DNA from: JADFWK01 sp035527895
GTDB taxonomy: Bacteria > Desulfobacterota > DSM-4660 > Desulfatiglandales > B25-G16
Assembly (NCBI GenBank): GCA_035527895.1
Contig: DATKZQ010000206.1
Coordinates: 1-59,862 of the forward strand
Reading direction: 5' to 3'
DNA length: 59,862 nucleotides
Position 1 is the stretch's first letter. Each line of letters opens with the position of its first letter. The position numbers were made by a program, and so were the translations under genes. The notes below the pieces were generated by a model that was not told the origin of the DNA, searched no databases, and saw only the letters and a list, made by a program, of their open reading frames with translations. Shown one piece after another: positions 45,021 through 53,541 of the stretch.

Positions 45021-45728
45021 CTATCCACCCAGATAGGCCTTCTGTACGCCGGGATTACTAGACAACTCCTCACCAGTTCCTTGTAAGATGATACTGCCCA
45101 CCTCCAGCACATACGCATAGTGGGCAAGGTAGAACGCCATACGTGCATTTTGTTCTACCAGTATAATGCTGACGCCGCCCCGGTTAATATCGGAGATTAT
45201 CTTGCCAACCTCTTCCACAAGCAAGGGGGACAAACCCATGCTCGGCTCATCCATCAAAAGAAGCTTCGGTCGGGCCATCAGGGCCCGGGCAGAAGCAAGC
45301 ATCTGCTGCTCGCCACCACTGAGGCTTCCGGCTGGCTGACTACTCCTCGCCTTTAAGACGTGGAAATGTTCATAGATATTCTCAAGATCCCTCATGACCG
45401 CCCGCTTATCTTTCCGCAAGTAGGCCCCTAATACCAAATTCTCGTGTACGGTCATGGTCACAAAAACCATTCTGCCTTCTGGGACTTGAGAGATGCCTAA
45501 TCTGACAATCTCGTGGAGCGGCATGCCGTCTATCCGCCTACCCTGAAACCAGATTGCACCCGAGGTCGGCACCTTGATCCCGGAGATGGTCCTCAAGGTA
45601 GTTGTCTTCCCGGCCCCGTTGGCCCCGATAAGAGTAACGATTTTTCCTTCATCAAGGCCTATGGAGATCCCCTTCAAGACTTCCGCCTTTCCGTAATGGA
45701 CATAAAGATCTTTAACCTCAAGCAACAT
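45021..45728 (-). CDS. livF: Liv-type ABC ATPase LivF (system 2)
   Basis: A 235-residue ATPase with Walker A GANGAGKTT, IVRLGISQVPEGRMVFVTMTVHEN, LSGGEQQMLASARALM and LLLMDEPSMGLSPLLVE. The ATG at 45728, only 4 bp after the livG stop with GAGGGAG upstream, is chosen; an in-frame start at 45821 would lie inside livG and add a basic tail. It completes the K-H-M-G-F operon and energises uptake with LivG. Confidence 0.94.
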   Translation of the reverse strand: MLLEVKDLYVHYGKAEVLKGISIGLDEGKIVTLIGANGAGKTTTLRTISGIKVPTSGAIWFQGRRIDGMPLHEIVRLGISQVPEGRMVFVTMTVHENLVLGAYLRKDKRAVMRDLENIYEHFHVLKARSSQPAGSLSGGEQQMLASARALMARPKLLLMDEPSMGLSPLLVEEVGKIISDINRGGVSIILVEQNARMAFYLAHYAYVLEVGSIILQGTGEELSSNPGVQKAYLGG

Positions 45729-45732
45729 CTTT

Positions 45733-46497
45733 TCATGCTCCCTCTTTGCCGAGATACGCTCCAATGACCTCTTTGTTTTTCTTGATCTCGTCAGGCAGCC
45801 CTTCGGCGATTTTCTTTCCATAGTTTAAGACCACGATCCGGTCGCAAAGGCCCATGACAGCCTTCATGTCATGTTCTACCAAAACGATTGTCCTACCTCT
45901 TTCCCTGAGCTGCCTGATAAGCTCTATCGTGTTTGAAGTCTCGGCCCGGTTCATCCCTGTCACCGGTTCGTCCAGGAGAAGGAGCCGAGGGTTTGAAGCC
46001 AGGGCAACACAGATACTGAGAATCCGTTGGTGACCGTGGGAGAGGTTTGCCGCAACCTCCTCGTTAAGATGGGCCATCCCCATAAAGTCCAATATCTCCA
46101 GGGTCTCCAGCTTGACAGCGCTTTCCTCCTGCCGCGCTGCCCCTGTGTGCAGAAATTGCTGGAGCAGCCCCGTTTTGTAGCTCATATGAAATCCGGTAAA
46201 GACATTTTCAAATACCGAGGACCCCATGAACAAGACCGATTGTTGGAAAGTTCGCCCAATCCCCCGCTTGGCTCTCTCGTGCGGTTTCAAATGGTTTATG
46301 GCCTCACCTTTAAATCTCACCTCGCCCCTTGTGACAGGGAAGAACCCGCTGATCAGATTAAAGACGGAGGTCTTGCCGGCGCCGTTTGGACCTATCAGGC
46401 CCAATATCTCCGACTCGGACACGTCCATGTCCAGCTCGCTAACCGCAGCCAGCCCTCCGAAATATTTACTCAGACTTCTGATTTCGAGTAGTGCCAT
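45733..46497 (-). CDS. livG: Liv-type ABC ATPase LivG (system 2)
   Basis: A 254-residue ATPase: Walker A GPNGAGKTS (with Ser in the last position), GIGRTFQQSVLFMGSSVFEN in the LivG Q-loop region, LSHGHQRILSICVALA in place of LSGGQ, LLLDEPVTGMNRAE and LVEHDMKAVMGLCDRI. The His in LSHGH is a noticeable signature variant but is common in LivG. The ATG at 46497 is preferred over the TTG two codons earlier. Confidence 0.93.
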   Translation of the reverse strand: MALLEIRSLSKYFGGLAAVSELDMDVSESEILGLIGPNGAGKTSVFNLISGFFPVTRGEVRFKGEAINHLKPHERAKRGIGRTFQQSVLFMGSSVFENVFTGFHMSYKTGLLQQFLHTGAARQEESAVKLETLEILDFMGMAHLNEEVAANLSHGHQRILSICVALASNPRLLLLDEPVTGMNRAETSNTIELIRQLRERGRTIVLVEHDMKAVMGLCDRIVVLNYGKKIAEGLPDEIKKNKEVIGAYLGKEGA

Positions 46498-46538
46498 ACT
46501 CAACCCCTAATCTATGTCTCTCTCCTATAGGTCGCCGA

Positions 46539-47498
46539 TTAACCTCTCCGCCGAAATAAATCACCGCCAATAAGCCGAGAAAAGCGATCAGTGATACTCA
46601 GGATACCACCAGGCAAGAAAATGACGATAAAGATGATGAGGATGCCGAAAACTATGGGTTGGAATTGCTCTGTCACACGCAAAAGCTCCGGAAGAAACAC
46701 CATCACCCCTGCTCCCACAATAGGTCCTGCGATAAAATAGCCAAGGCCGCCGATCAATGCGAACATCTGGACATAGATGGACAGAAGAAAACTGAACGTA
46801 TTCGGTACCAGCATGGTTTGATAGTGGGCATAAAAGGCGCCGACCACCCCTGCGAAAAAGCAGGCGATGACCGTTGCTGCAAGCCTGTATCTGTAGACGT
46901 TGATCCCTTGAACCTCGGCCAGCCTCGCGCTAGATCCAATGGCTGTCCAGGCCCGACCGATGCGTGACTTATAGAGGGCGTAATATGCGATGATATTCAG
47001 CACCAACAGGGCCAGCACAAAATAGAAAAATGAGGTCTTGCTCAAAAAAACAAAGGATCCTATGGAAGGTCTGGGGATACCCATGAGGCCTTCCCATCCT
47101 CCAAAGAACTCCACGGTGCCGAGAACCTCCATGACGATAAAACTCGAAACAAGGCTTATCATGAAAAATATGAGCGGCCCCGCCCTCAGGGCAGCGGAAA
47201 AAATAAACAGGGCGAAAAGGGCTGATGCCATGCCTGAGATGGGCAGGGCAAGCCAGAAGGACAGACCCGTCCTTGTCACCAGCATGGCCGAGGTATAGGC
47301 CCCAACGGCCCAAAAACCTGCCTGGCCGCAGGTGATTAGGCGGTTCTTCCACATAATGCTGAAGCCCATGCCGAGGATGCTGTACATGCTTGTATAAATG
47401 AGGAGGTGGAGAAAATAGTCACTCCTTACAAAAAGCGGAATTAAAATGAACAAAGTGAGGATTCCTAAAACTGCAAGGCGCTTCATATGTGACGTCAT
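46539..47498 (-). CDS. livM: Liv-type ABC permease LivM (system 2)
   Basis: A 319-residue membrane protein with about nine spans. The LivM signature reads WKNRLITCGQAGFWAVGAYTSA, with Thr-Cys where Leu-Ser-Leu-Gly-type residues are usual, and it ends FLPGGILSITDRFSRL. It starts 15 bp after the livH stop (ATG 47498, AAAGGATAG upstream). It partners LivH in the pore. Confidence 0.92.
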   Translation of the reverse strand: MTSHMKRLAVLGILTLFILIPLFVRSDYFLHLLIYTSMYSILGMGFSIMWKNRLITCGQAGFWAVGAYTSAMLVTRTGLSFWLALPISGMASALFALFIFSAALRAGPLIFFMISLVSSFIVMEVLGTVEFFGGWEGLMGIPRPSIGSFVFLSKTSFFYFVLALLVLNIIAYYALYKSRIGRAWTAIGSSARLAEVQGINVYRYRLAATVIACFFAGVVGAFYAHYQTMLVPNTFSFLLSIYVQMFALIGGLGYFIAGPIVGAGVMVFLPELLRVTEQFQPIVFGILIIFIVIFLPGGILSITDRFSRLIGGDLFRRRG

Positions 47499-47513
47499 GT
47501 GGGGTTCTATCCT

Positions 47514-48383
47514 TTACTCCGGGATAGCCAGGGGCCGACCCAACAACCCCCCTGGCCTCAAGAATAAAAGAGGCATGAGGCAGCATAAAAGGAGCAGTTC
47601 ATTGTAACCGCCAATGAACTGATAGCCGAAGCTCTCTATCAATCCAATCAGGAGAGCGGCCAGAAGGGCTCCGGGCATGCTGCCCATGCCTCCAATAATG
47701 ATCACCAGGAGAATCTTGATGAATATACCGTGTCCCATACCTGCTGTTGCGCCCAAAACCGGCGCGATAACAGCCCCTGCTATGCCTGCAAGACCACAAC
47801 CAAGGGCCATGGTTATGGTAAAAATCCTGCGAGAGTTTATGCCCTGAAGTCCCGCCACCTCCTGGTCCTCCGTAACCGCCCGCATGGCCTTACCGACCTT
47901 CAGCTTCATGAAGTAGTACAAGAGGATGATGAGCGCTGCCCCCAGGAATATGAGTAGCAGTTTGTCATTCGACACAATCACTTCCCCGATCTGCATTCGA
48001 CCCTTCACTACGGGGCTGATGAATCTGTCTGTCTTGCCGAAGGTGATTACCGCGGTCTGCTGTACTATCATCGAAAAAGCAATGGTCGCAAGTACGGTAT
48101 GGAAAAAGCCGCCGTAGGTATAGCGGATGACAAATCGCTGGAGGATTACTCCCAGCAAGGCCATCGTCAAAAAGGCACCGACCAGTGCTGCAAAGTAGTT
48201 CAGGTTGAGAACCTCACAGACGCCGAAGGTGACGAAGGCGCCCAGCATGTAGAATTCTCCCTGGGCGAAATTGAATATCCTCATGGTGCCGAGGACCAGG
48301 GTGAAACCCGAAGCAACAAGCGCGTAGATGCCGCCCAATGCCAGCCCGTTTACAAGGCACTGAAAGAACAAAGATAGATCCAT
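47514..48383 (-). CDS. livH: Liv-type ABC permease LivH (system 2)
   Basis: A 289-residue membrane protein beginning with the LivH signature VNGLALGGIYALVASGFTLVLGTMRIFNFAQGEFYMLGAF; the interior has GKAMRAVTEDQEVAGLQGIN and a final LFLRPGGLLGRP. About eight spans. GGAGGTCATTTAGA precedes the ATG. It follows the binding-protein gene by 92 bp. Confidence 0.93.
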   Translation of the reverse strand: MDLSLFFQCLVNGLALGGIYALVASGFTLVLGTMRIFNFAQGEFYMLGAFVTFGVCEVLNLNYFAALVGAFLTMALLGVILQRFVIRYTYGGFFHTVLATIAFSMIVQQTAVITFGKTDRFISPVVKGRMQIGEVIVSNDKLLLIFLGAALIILLYYFMKLKVGKAMRAVTEDQEVAGLQGINSRRIFTITMALGCGLAGIAGAVIAPVLGATAGMGHGIFIKILLVIIIGGMGSMPGALLAALLIGLIESFGYQFIGGYNELLLLCCLMPLLFLRPGGLLGRPLAIPE

Positions 48384-48475
48384 TCTAAATGACCTCCGGT
48401 TCTTTTAAAAATCCGGTCGTTTCTACCCATCCGGGGCGACAAGGTAGAGGGAGGTGCGCTGCAAATTCCAGAGGA

Positions 48476-49723
48476 CTATTGCAATCCAAAGGCTTTTTCG
48501 AGGCCGTAGGAAACCACGGACTGCTTGTAATTCTCCTCAATGGAAATGATGGGCATCACCCGGAATTTCCCGTTTGTCATTTTGCCCCATATCTGTTGCC
48601 CTACGGCATCGCACGTTCTCGGGTTGTTCATATCAGGCCTGGAAACAAATTTGCTGTTGACATAAAGCCCCGGAAACTTTAGACCATCAAGGGCCCTGGT
48701 CAAATCGTCCGGATCCAGACTGTCGGCCTTCTTTATGGCAGCCATTAGGGCAAACCAGCCATTTATCCAGTTCACGGAATCAGTTTCCCAAACGCCGTAC
48801 TTCTTTTCATAGGCGTCGCAGAGCTCAAGAGCCCATTTTTCAGTACGATATTCACGGGGATCCTTAAAGCCCCCGACAGCCCCCTCAATCGCCTCTGCAC
48901 CCACCTTGTCAACAATCTCTTTCCATGTATCCGCCATATTATTGAAAAACTTGCCACCCTTGTACCCTACGTCATAGAGGGCCTTTGCGAGGAGCAGGGT
49001 GGGGGCCCCGCCAATGGTCGTGCCGGTATCTACAAAACCGGGATTCAAGGATTTGATCTTGGTGGCAAAAGGGGTATAATCGGTTGTCCCTCGCTTATAG
49101 AAAAGTTGATCCAGGATCTTGACACCTATGTTGTTAAAAAGCATCTCGTTTTTCTTGGTGGCCCCCCGGCCCGTCACATCATCCGGATTGATCATCACGA
49201 CGGACATGGGAAGGCCCCTCTTCTTGAATTCTTCCACCCATTCCACTTGCTGGCCGTTGATCCAGAAAAGCGAAGGGGTGCGGTAGTAATAGTTCCACTG
49301 GGTCTCCATGGTTTTCTCGGTCATGCCGTTTCCGATCTGTAGGACCTTATTGGGTTCAGCGATCATGAGGGTTGCCACAATGGGGGCGGAACCCCACTGG
49401 CAGATGATGTGCTTGACCTTGTCTTGGTAGATGAGCCTTTCTGCCGCAGCCCGGCCCGTATCGGCGCTATAATCATCGTCATAGGAGATGATCTGTACGT
49501 TGTATTTCACCCCCTTCACGACGAGACCGCCGTCCTGGTTGAGCCGCTCCGCAAGCAATTCAAGCCATTTCTTGATCTGGATCCCTTCCTTTGCCTTCAT
49601 GGGTACCGTATTGCCAATCTTGAGTGTCTTATCGGACCCAGCAACAGCAACACTGCTGAACACCATGAGCGCCAACAGAATCAGCGCAAGTCCCATAACC
49701 TTTAAAACTAGTAGCTTTTTCAT
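48476..49723 (-). CDS. Liv-type ABC transporter substrate-binding protein (system 2)
   Basis: A 415-residue periplasmic protein with a signal peptide (VMGLALILLALMVFSSVAVAG) followed by KTLKIGNTVPMKAKEGIQIK. The usual GP.TG start is altered to NTVPMKAKEG, and the ligand region has QWGSAPIVATLMIAEPNKV. It resembles aromatic-acid rather than leucine-type binders in overall style, but the ligand is not determinable. GGAGGGG precedes the ATG. It is the first gene of a five-gene system and has a promoter with an adjacent palindrome (49760-49782). Confidence 0.88.
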   Translation of the reverse strand: MKKLLVLKVMGLALILLALMVFSSVAVAGSDKTLKIGNTVPMKAKEGIQIKKWLELLAERLNQDGGLVVKGVKYNVQIISYDDDYSADTGRAAAERLIYQDKVKHIICQWGSAPIVATLMIAEPNKVLQIGNGMTEKTMETQWNYYYRTPSLFWINGQQVEWVEEFKKRGLPMSVVMINPDDVTGRGATKKNEMLFNNIGVKILDQLFYKRGTTDYTPFATKIKSLNPGFVDTGTTIGGAPTLLLAKALYDVGYKGGKFFNNMADTWKEIVDKVGAEAIEGAVGGFKDPREYRTEKWALELCDAYEKKYGVWETDSVNWINGWFALMAAIKKADSLDPDDLTRALDGLKFPGLYVNSKFVSRPDMNNPRTCDAVGQQIWGKMTNGKFRVMPIISIEENYKQSVVSYGLEKAFGLQ

Positions 49724-49759
49724 CTCTACCCCTCCTTTTGGTTAATAAGAAATTACATC

Positions 49760-49782
49760 CACTGACATGGTCAGTGATTATA
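49760..49782 (-). promoter_or_regulatory. livK2 -10 box followed by a perfect 7-3-7 operator-like palindrome
   Basis: On the minus strand, TATAAT (49777-49782) is followed immediately by CACTGACCATGTCAGTG (49760-49776), a perfect palindrome of 7-bp arms about a 3-bp centre, 37 bp before the livK2 ATG. The placement over the expected transcription start matches the palindrome at the GntR gene. No clear -35 was found. Confidence 0.55.
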
Positions 49783-49888
49783 AACAAGGCCCTGAGGCCT
49801 CTCCTATGATGCAAACCATGGAAAGGAGTCCTGGATCACAGGTGCTCGCTTGATCCCACTCCGCAGAGGCGGCACTTCTCCAAGGGTA

Positions 49889-50797
49889 TTACTCCCGCAG
49901 ATCGGCCAATCGGTTGAGCCTATCCCATCTTTTCTCAACGAGAGTCTGCATCTGCTTAATTTCATGTGATGTCAGGTGCTTGAATCGTCCTTGCAGTTTT
50001 ACAAATTCCTCCAATTTTTTTGCCTTTGGTTTCTTATTAATAGTTATCTTGGTTCCATCCTCAATTTCGTAAAGTGGGAATAGATTGGTTTGGACTGCTA
50101 GTCTTGATATCTTCACCGTCAATTCCGAACGATAGCCCCATCCCGGTATACAAGGGGTTAGTATGTGAAAGAAGCGAAACCCGCTGATCTCTTTCGCCTT
50201 TCTTGCCTTGGTCATGAGGTCATCCGGATAGGCAACTGTGGCTGAAGCCGTGTACGGGGGGTAGTGACCCATCATGATCCACATTATGTCTTTTTTGTTT
50301 TCACTTTTTTGATCCGGCGGGGGATTGGTTGCAGTTTTTGCACCCCATGGTGTTGCTCCACTTCGCTGATTGCCAGTGTTCATATACGCTTCGTTGTCAT
50401 AGCATACGTAGATAATATTTTCATTTCGCTCCGCCGCAGCTGAGACTCCTCCAAAACCAATATCAAAGGTCGCCCCGTCCCCTGCCCAGGCAACTACCTG
50501 GGTTTCCGTATCTCCTCGTGCCACCAAGGCAGACTTAATGCCTCCTGCTATGATCGCAGCGGAACCGAAGGGGCAGTGTATGACGTCAATACGACGTCCC
50601 TCATAAACCAGGCTGGGCTTTGGAAATGAAATGCTTGGTGCAGCGCATCCGGGAGGTGCCACGATAATCACCTTTTCTCCGACGGCCTTAAGAAAATATC
50701 TCAATGCCAAGGCCACCCCACAGCCGGGGCAAAACCCGTGGGGAGGTTGAATATACTCTTCGTCAGTGTATCGTAATTGCGTTTCTGTCGTATTCAT
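49889..50797 (-). CDS. 2-oxoacid:acceptor oxidoreductase beta subunit (TPP-binding)
   Basis: A 302-residue subunit with CPGCG at about 23-27, PPGCAAPSI near 50 and TPCIPGWG near 215, which supply the [4Fe-4S] cysteines, and the TPP/Mg site GDGATFDIGFGG ... YDNEAYMNTGNQRSGATP. It oxidatively decarboxylates a 2-oxo acid to its acyl-CoA with ferredoxin or another acceptor. It overlaps the alpha-subunit gene by 35 bp. In context (inference) the 2-oxo acid could be phenylglyoxylate or a ring-substituted analogue, giving an aroyl-CoA; pyruvate or other 2-oxo acids are not excluded. Confidence 0.92.
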   Translation of the reverse strand: MNTTETQLRYTDEEYIQPPHGFCPGCGVALALRYFLKAVGEKVIIVAPPGCAAPSISFPKPSLVYEGRRIDVIHCPFGSAAIIAGGIKSALVARGDTETQVVAWAGDGATFDIGFGGVSAAAERNENIIYVCYDNEAYMNTGNQRSGATPWGAKTATNPPPDQKSENKKDIMWIMMGHYPPYTASATVAYPDDLMTKARKAKEISGFRFFHILTPCIPGWGYRSELTVKISRLAVQTNLFPLYEIEDGTKITINKKPKAKKLEEFVKLQGRFKHLTSHEIKQMQTLVEKRWDRLNRLADLRE

Positions 50798-51977
50798 CTT
50801 GGTCTTCCCTTGATGCTAATCCGAGCCAGATGACATCCTGATTCGGGCTCTCGGAGTTACTACTAAAACGGATAGCTTCTTCAATTAATCTGGGGGTGAT
50901 ATCTGCCCCGCCCAAACCCGAGACGAATCCATAGAGCTCCGGGAACGGGTCCGATCCGCACAGGGCCCATTTCAACTCCTGGAAAAAGATGCCGCATTGT
51001 CCGGGGGAGAGGTCCCTTTCGATCACCAAGACCTTTTTCTTCTCGCCCAGCGCAGTTCGGAGAAGTTCCTTTGGGAAGGGGCGAAACATCTTGATCTTTA
51101 CCATTCCCACGCTCAAGCCTTGTTGCCGCATGGAATCAATGACGGATCTGCACGTTCCGACGGCACTTCCCGACATAACGACCACAGTATCCGCATTTTC
51201 GCAGCAATATTCCTCGACTGGAGGATACCCTCTGCCAAAGGCGGTGCGGAATTCTTCGTCGCACTCAAGCGCTCTGGCCACGCATTTGCTTTCAAGTTTA
51301 TGGAGATAGTATCTGTCTCGCATCAAGTCACCGGCATGGGCGTCTTGCTCCGGCGGGGCTATATCATAGAGTTTCCAGCCGCCTCCGGCTAATTTGAAGG
51401 ACGGGTCGTATTTGGGGAGGTATTCGTCCACCGCTGCCTGCTCGGGAATTTCAACGGTCTCTGAAAGGTAAGACAGGTACACGCCGTCCAGGCACACCAT
51501 TGAGGGGATGGACAGGGATTCGGAGATCTTGTAAGCCTGGATAACGGTATCCATGATTTCTTGGTTAGACTCGCAGTAGAACTGCATCCAACCCGTATCC
51601 CTCTGGGCCAGACTGTCTATCTGATCGCACGTGAGATTCCATGGTGCACCGAGAGGCCGGTTCACGTTGGCCATCACGATGGGCAGTCGAGCTCCGGCTG
51701 CCCAGTGGAGCCCTTCGTGCATCCAGGCGAGGCCCTGGGAGGATGTGGCCGTAAACACCCTTACCCCTGCCATGGAGGCACCAGTAACGTAGCCCAAGGC
51801 TGCCATTTCCGATTCAACATTCACGAACGTGCCTTTCAAAAGCCCCTGGGCATGGAATTCAGATAGTTGCTCGGGGATTCTCGACTGAGGGGTGATAGGA
51901 TAGGCACAGACAACCCCTGGCTGCGCTAAAAGCGCACCATAGGCAGCCGCTTCGTTTCCCGTAATTACCTTAATCAT
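50763..51977 (-). CDS. 2-oxoacid:acceptor oxidoreductase alpha subunit
   Basis: 404 residues from ATG 51977, chosen because AAGGA lies 6 bp upstream; it overlaps the gamma-delta stop by 8 bp. Family marks: GNEAAAYGALLAQPGVVCAYPITPQSRIPEQLSEF at the start, NVESEMAALGYVTGASMAGVRVFTATSSQGLAWM, and a C-terminal domain II with VVVMSGSAVGT. It binds the 2-oxo acid and pyrophosphate side of TPP together with beta. Length agrees with separate-subunit enzymes. Confidence 0.92.
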   Translation of the reverse strand: MIKVITGNEAAAYGALLAQPGVVCAYPITPQSRIPEQLSEFHAQGLLKGTFVNVESEMAALGYVTGASMAGVRVFTATSSQGLAWMHEGLHWAAGARLPIVMANVNRPLGAPWNLTCDQIDSLAQRDTGWMQFYCESNQEIMDTVIQAYKISESLSIPSMVCLDGVYLSYLSETVEIPEQAAVDEYLPKYDPSFKLAGGGWKLYDIAPPEQDAHAGDLMRDRYYLHKLESKCVARALECDEEFRTAFGRGYPPVEEYCCENADTVVVMSGSAVGTCRSVIDSMRQQGLSVGMVKIKMFRPFPKELLRTALGEKKKVLVIERDLSPGQCGIFFQELKWALCGSDPFPELYGFVSGLGGADITPRLIEEAIRFSSNSESPNQDVIWLGLASREDQDEYDRNAITIH

Positions 51978-52788
51978 GTCCATTCCTTCCCCACGATATC
52001 GCCCCACGAGGGCACTCCTCTATACAGATACCACAGCGTGCACAGAGCTGTTTATCCACGCGAAGCTCAAATGGCTCTAATTGAAAACTGATGGCCAGGC
52101 TTGGACACACCATATAGCAGATCTGGCATTTGTTGCAGCGCTCCATCTTACCAGGATCGTAAACGGGATACCGTTCAGTTGAAGCTTGGATTGTGCCATC
52201 GGCCTGCCGGGGGGGTTCTACTAATGGCGCATCCGATAAAGGCGCTATGATCTGTTCATAACCAGCTACGGCACACTCGACATTCTTCTCGGCCTTTGGC
52301 GTACCGGCTCGGATTACCTCCGCCAGATCTTCAAGGCGAATCACCTCCAACATCCCAACCAGTGCACCGAGTATGGTGGTATTGATGACCGGCATGCCTC
52401 CGGGGAGAACCAGCCCCTTTTCGCTGGCAATTCGATAAGCGTCTACAGTGTACACGTCGAATTGATCCAAACCTGAAAACACTTTTTCCGGTTTGGGGCT
52501 ATTGATCAATACCTTTCCACGATCCTTTAACCCGCTCATGACCTGTTCATCGTCGAGCAGGCGCTCATCCATAAGGACCACACAATCGGGCTCATACATC
52601 TTGCAGTGTAGCCGCACGGGCGCCTCTGAGATCCGCACATAACTCTCAACTTTGCCGCCACGCCTCAGGGCACCGTAAGACGCAAAGGACTGGGCTTGAT
52701 ACCCGCTTTTCGCGGCTGCATCGGCAAGGAACTTCGCGGCGACAACCGCTCCATGCCCGCCAAGTCCGTGAAATCTAATCTCAATCAC
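51970..52788 (-). CDS. 2-oxoacid:acceptor oxidoreductase fused gamma-delta subunit
   Basis: A 272-residue fusion: a gamma domain (1-180; FHGLGGHGAVVAAKFLADAA and SFASYGALRRGGKVESYVRIS) joined by a Pro-rich linker to a two-cluster ferredoxin delta domain (CNKCQICYMVCP at about 218 and CARCGICIEECP at about 248). In the separate phenylglyoxylate and pyruvate enzymes these are distinct chains. No NADH-binding flavoprotein subunit is encoded nearby, so electrons probably leave on ferredoxin. The start is GTG 52788, with AAAGGAT upstream. It begins the run gamma-delta, alpha, beta. Confidence 0.92.
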   Translation of the reverse strand: MIEIRFHGLGGHGAVVAAKFLADAAAKSGYQAQSFASYGALRRGGKVESYVRISEAPVRLHCKMYEPDCVVLMDERLLDDEQVMSGLKDRGKVLINSPKPEKVFSGLDQFDVYTVDAYRIASEKGLVLPGGMPVINTTILGALVGMLEVIRLEDLAEVIRAGTPKAEKNVECAVAGYEQIIAPLSDAPLVEPPRQADGTIQASTERYPVYDPGKMERCNKCQICYMVCPSLAISFQLEPFELRVDKQLCARCGICIEECPRGAISWGRNGHD

Positions 52789-52806
52789 GGTATATCCTTT
52801 CCCTTT

Positions 52807-53463
52807 TCAGCCAGTTGTAATGTAGTATACTGACGGCTGTGTACCATACTCGGGGTGTAAGGGAGCGGCCTTTTTGTCGCGTATCAACACGGACACATTG
52901 CTTACAGGATCATCCAGATCGCCGAAATGTCGTGCACTCACGGGGCAGGCGTTAACACATGCCGGAGTAGCATCACGATCAACACCAGTGGTCAGGCCTT
53001 TTTTCAAACCCTCATCGATCCTCTCGATGCAGAACGTGCATTTTGCCACAGTCCCCTTTTCCAATGGGTAAAGCACTTTTCCGATCTCCTCGAAAGGGGT
53101 CAGTCCCTGTCCGGGAAAATACTCCCTCTCATCCTTTGAGAGATAGCTCCTTTGCTGGTACGGGCAAGCGATCAGGCAATTCCGGCACCCTATACAGATA
53201 TCCTGGTCTACCGTAACAATGCCGTCTTCCCGTTGTGTGGTGGCTCCGGTAGGACACACGTCAACACAAGAGGGGTCTTCACAATGGTTGCAGAGAACAG
53301 GATAGATCAGTTTGCGCACCGATGGATATCTTCCGCTTTCCCCAATCAGGACTCTCGCGAAGAATATGCCCGGCGGCAAGAAATGCTCTGCTTTGCACGC
53401 TATCATGCAATTATAGCACCCGATACACGTGTGAGTGTTAATAACCATTCCCCATCTAGCCAT
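52807..53463 (-). CDS. PadC-like four-cluster iron-sulfur electron-transfer subunit
   Basis: A 218-residue protein of the DmsB/NrfC type with four cysteine groups: C13-x2-C16-x2-C19-x3-C23, CNHCEDPSCVDVCP, CIGCRNCLIACP and CTFC...PACVNACP with a terminal RHFGDLDDP signature. It would shuttle electrons from a molybdenum catalytic subunit to a membrane subunit. The only PadB-like catalytic subunit in the operon is at 42307-44988. No Tat motif: the complex should face the cytoplasm. GGAGGA is 6 bp before the ATG, and the gene lies about 80 bp after the membrane-subunit gene. Confidence 0.88.
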   Translation of the reverse strand: MARWGMVINTHTCIGCYNCMIACKAEHFLPPGIFFARVLIGESGRYPSVRKLIYPVLCNHCEDPSCVDVCPTGATTQREDGIVTVDQDICIGCRNCLIACPYQQRSYLSKDEREYFPGQGLTPFEEIGKVLYPLEKGTVAKCTFCIERIDEGLKKGLTTGVDRDATPACVNACPVSARHFGDLDDPVSNVSVLIRDKKAAPLHPEYGTQPSVYYITTG

Positions 53464-53541
53464 ACCAGTTCCTCCAAATGCCCTTTAGTCAGGCCTAAAG
53501 GTTCACGAAATGTTCCACGTAAGCGGACATGCTGCCGAATT

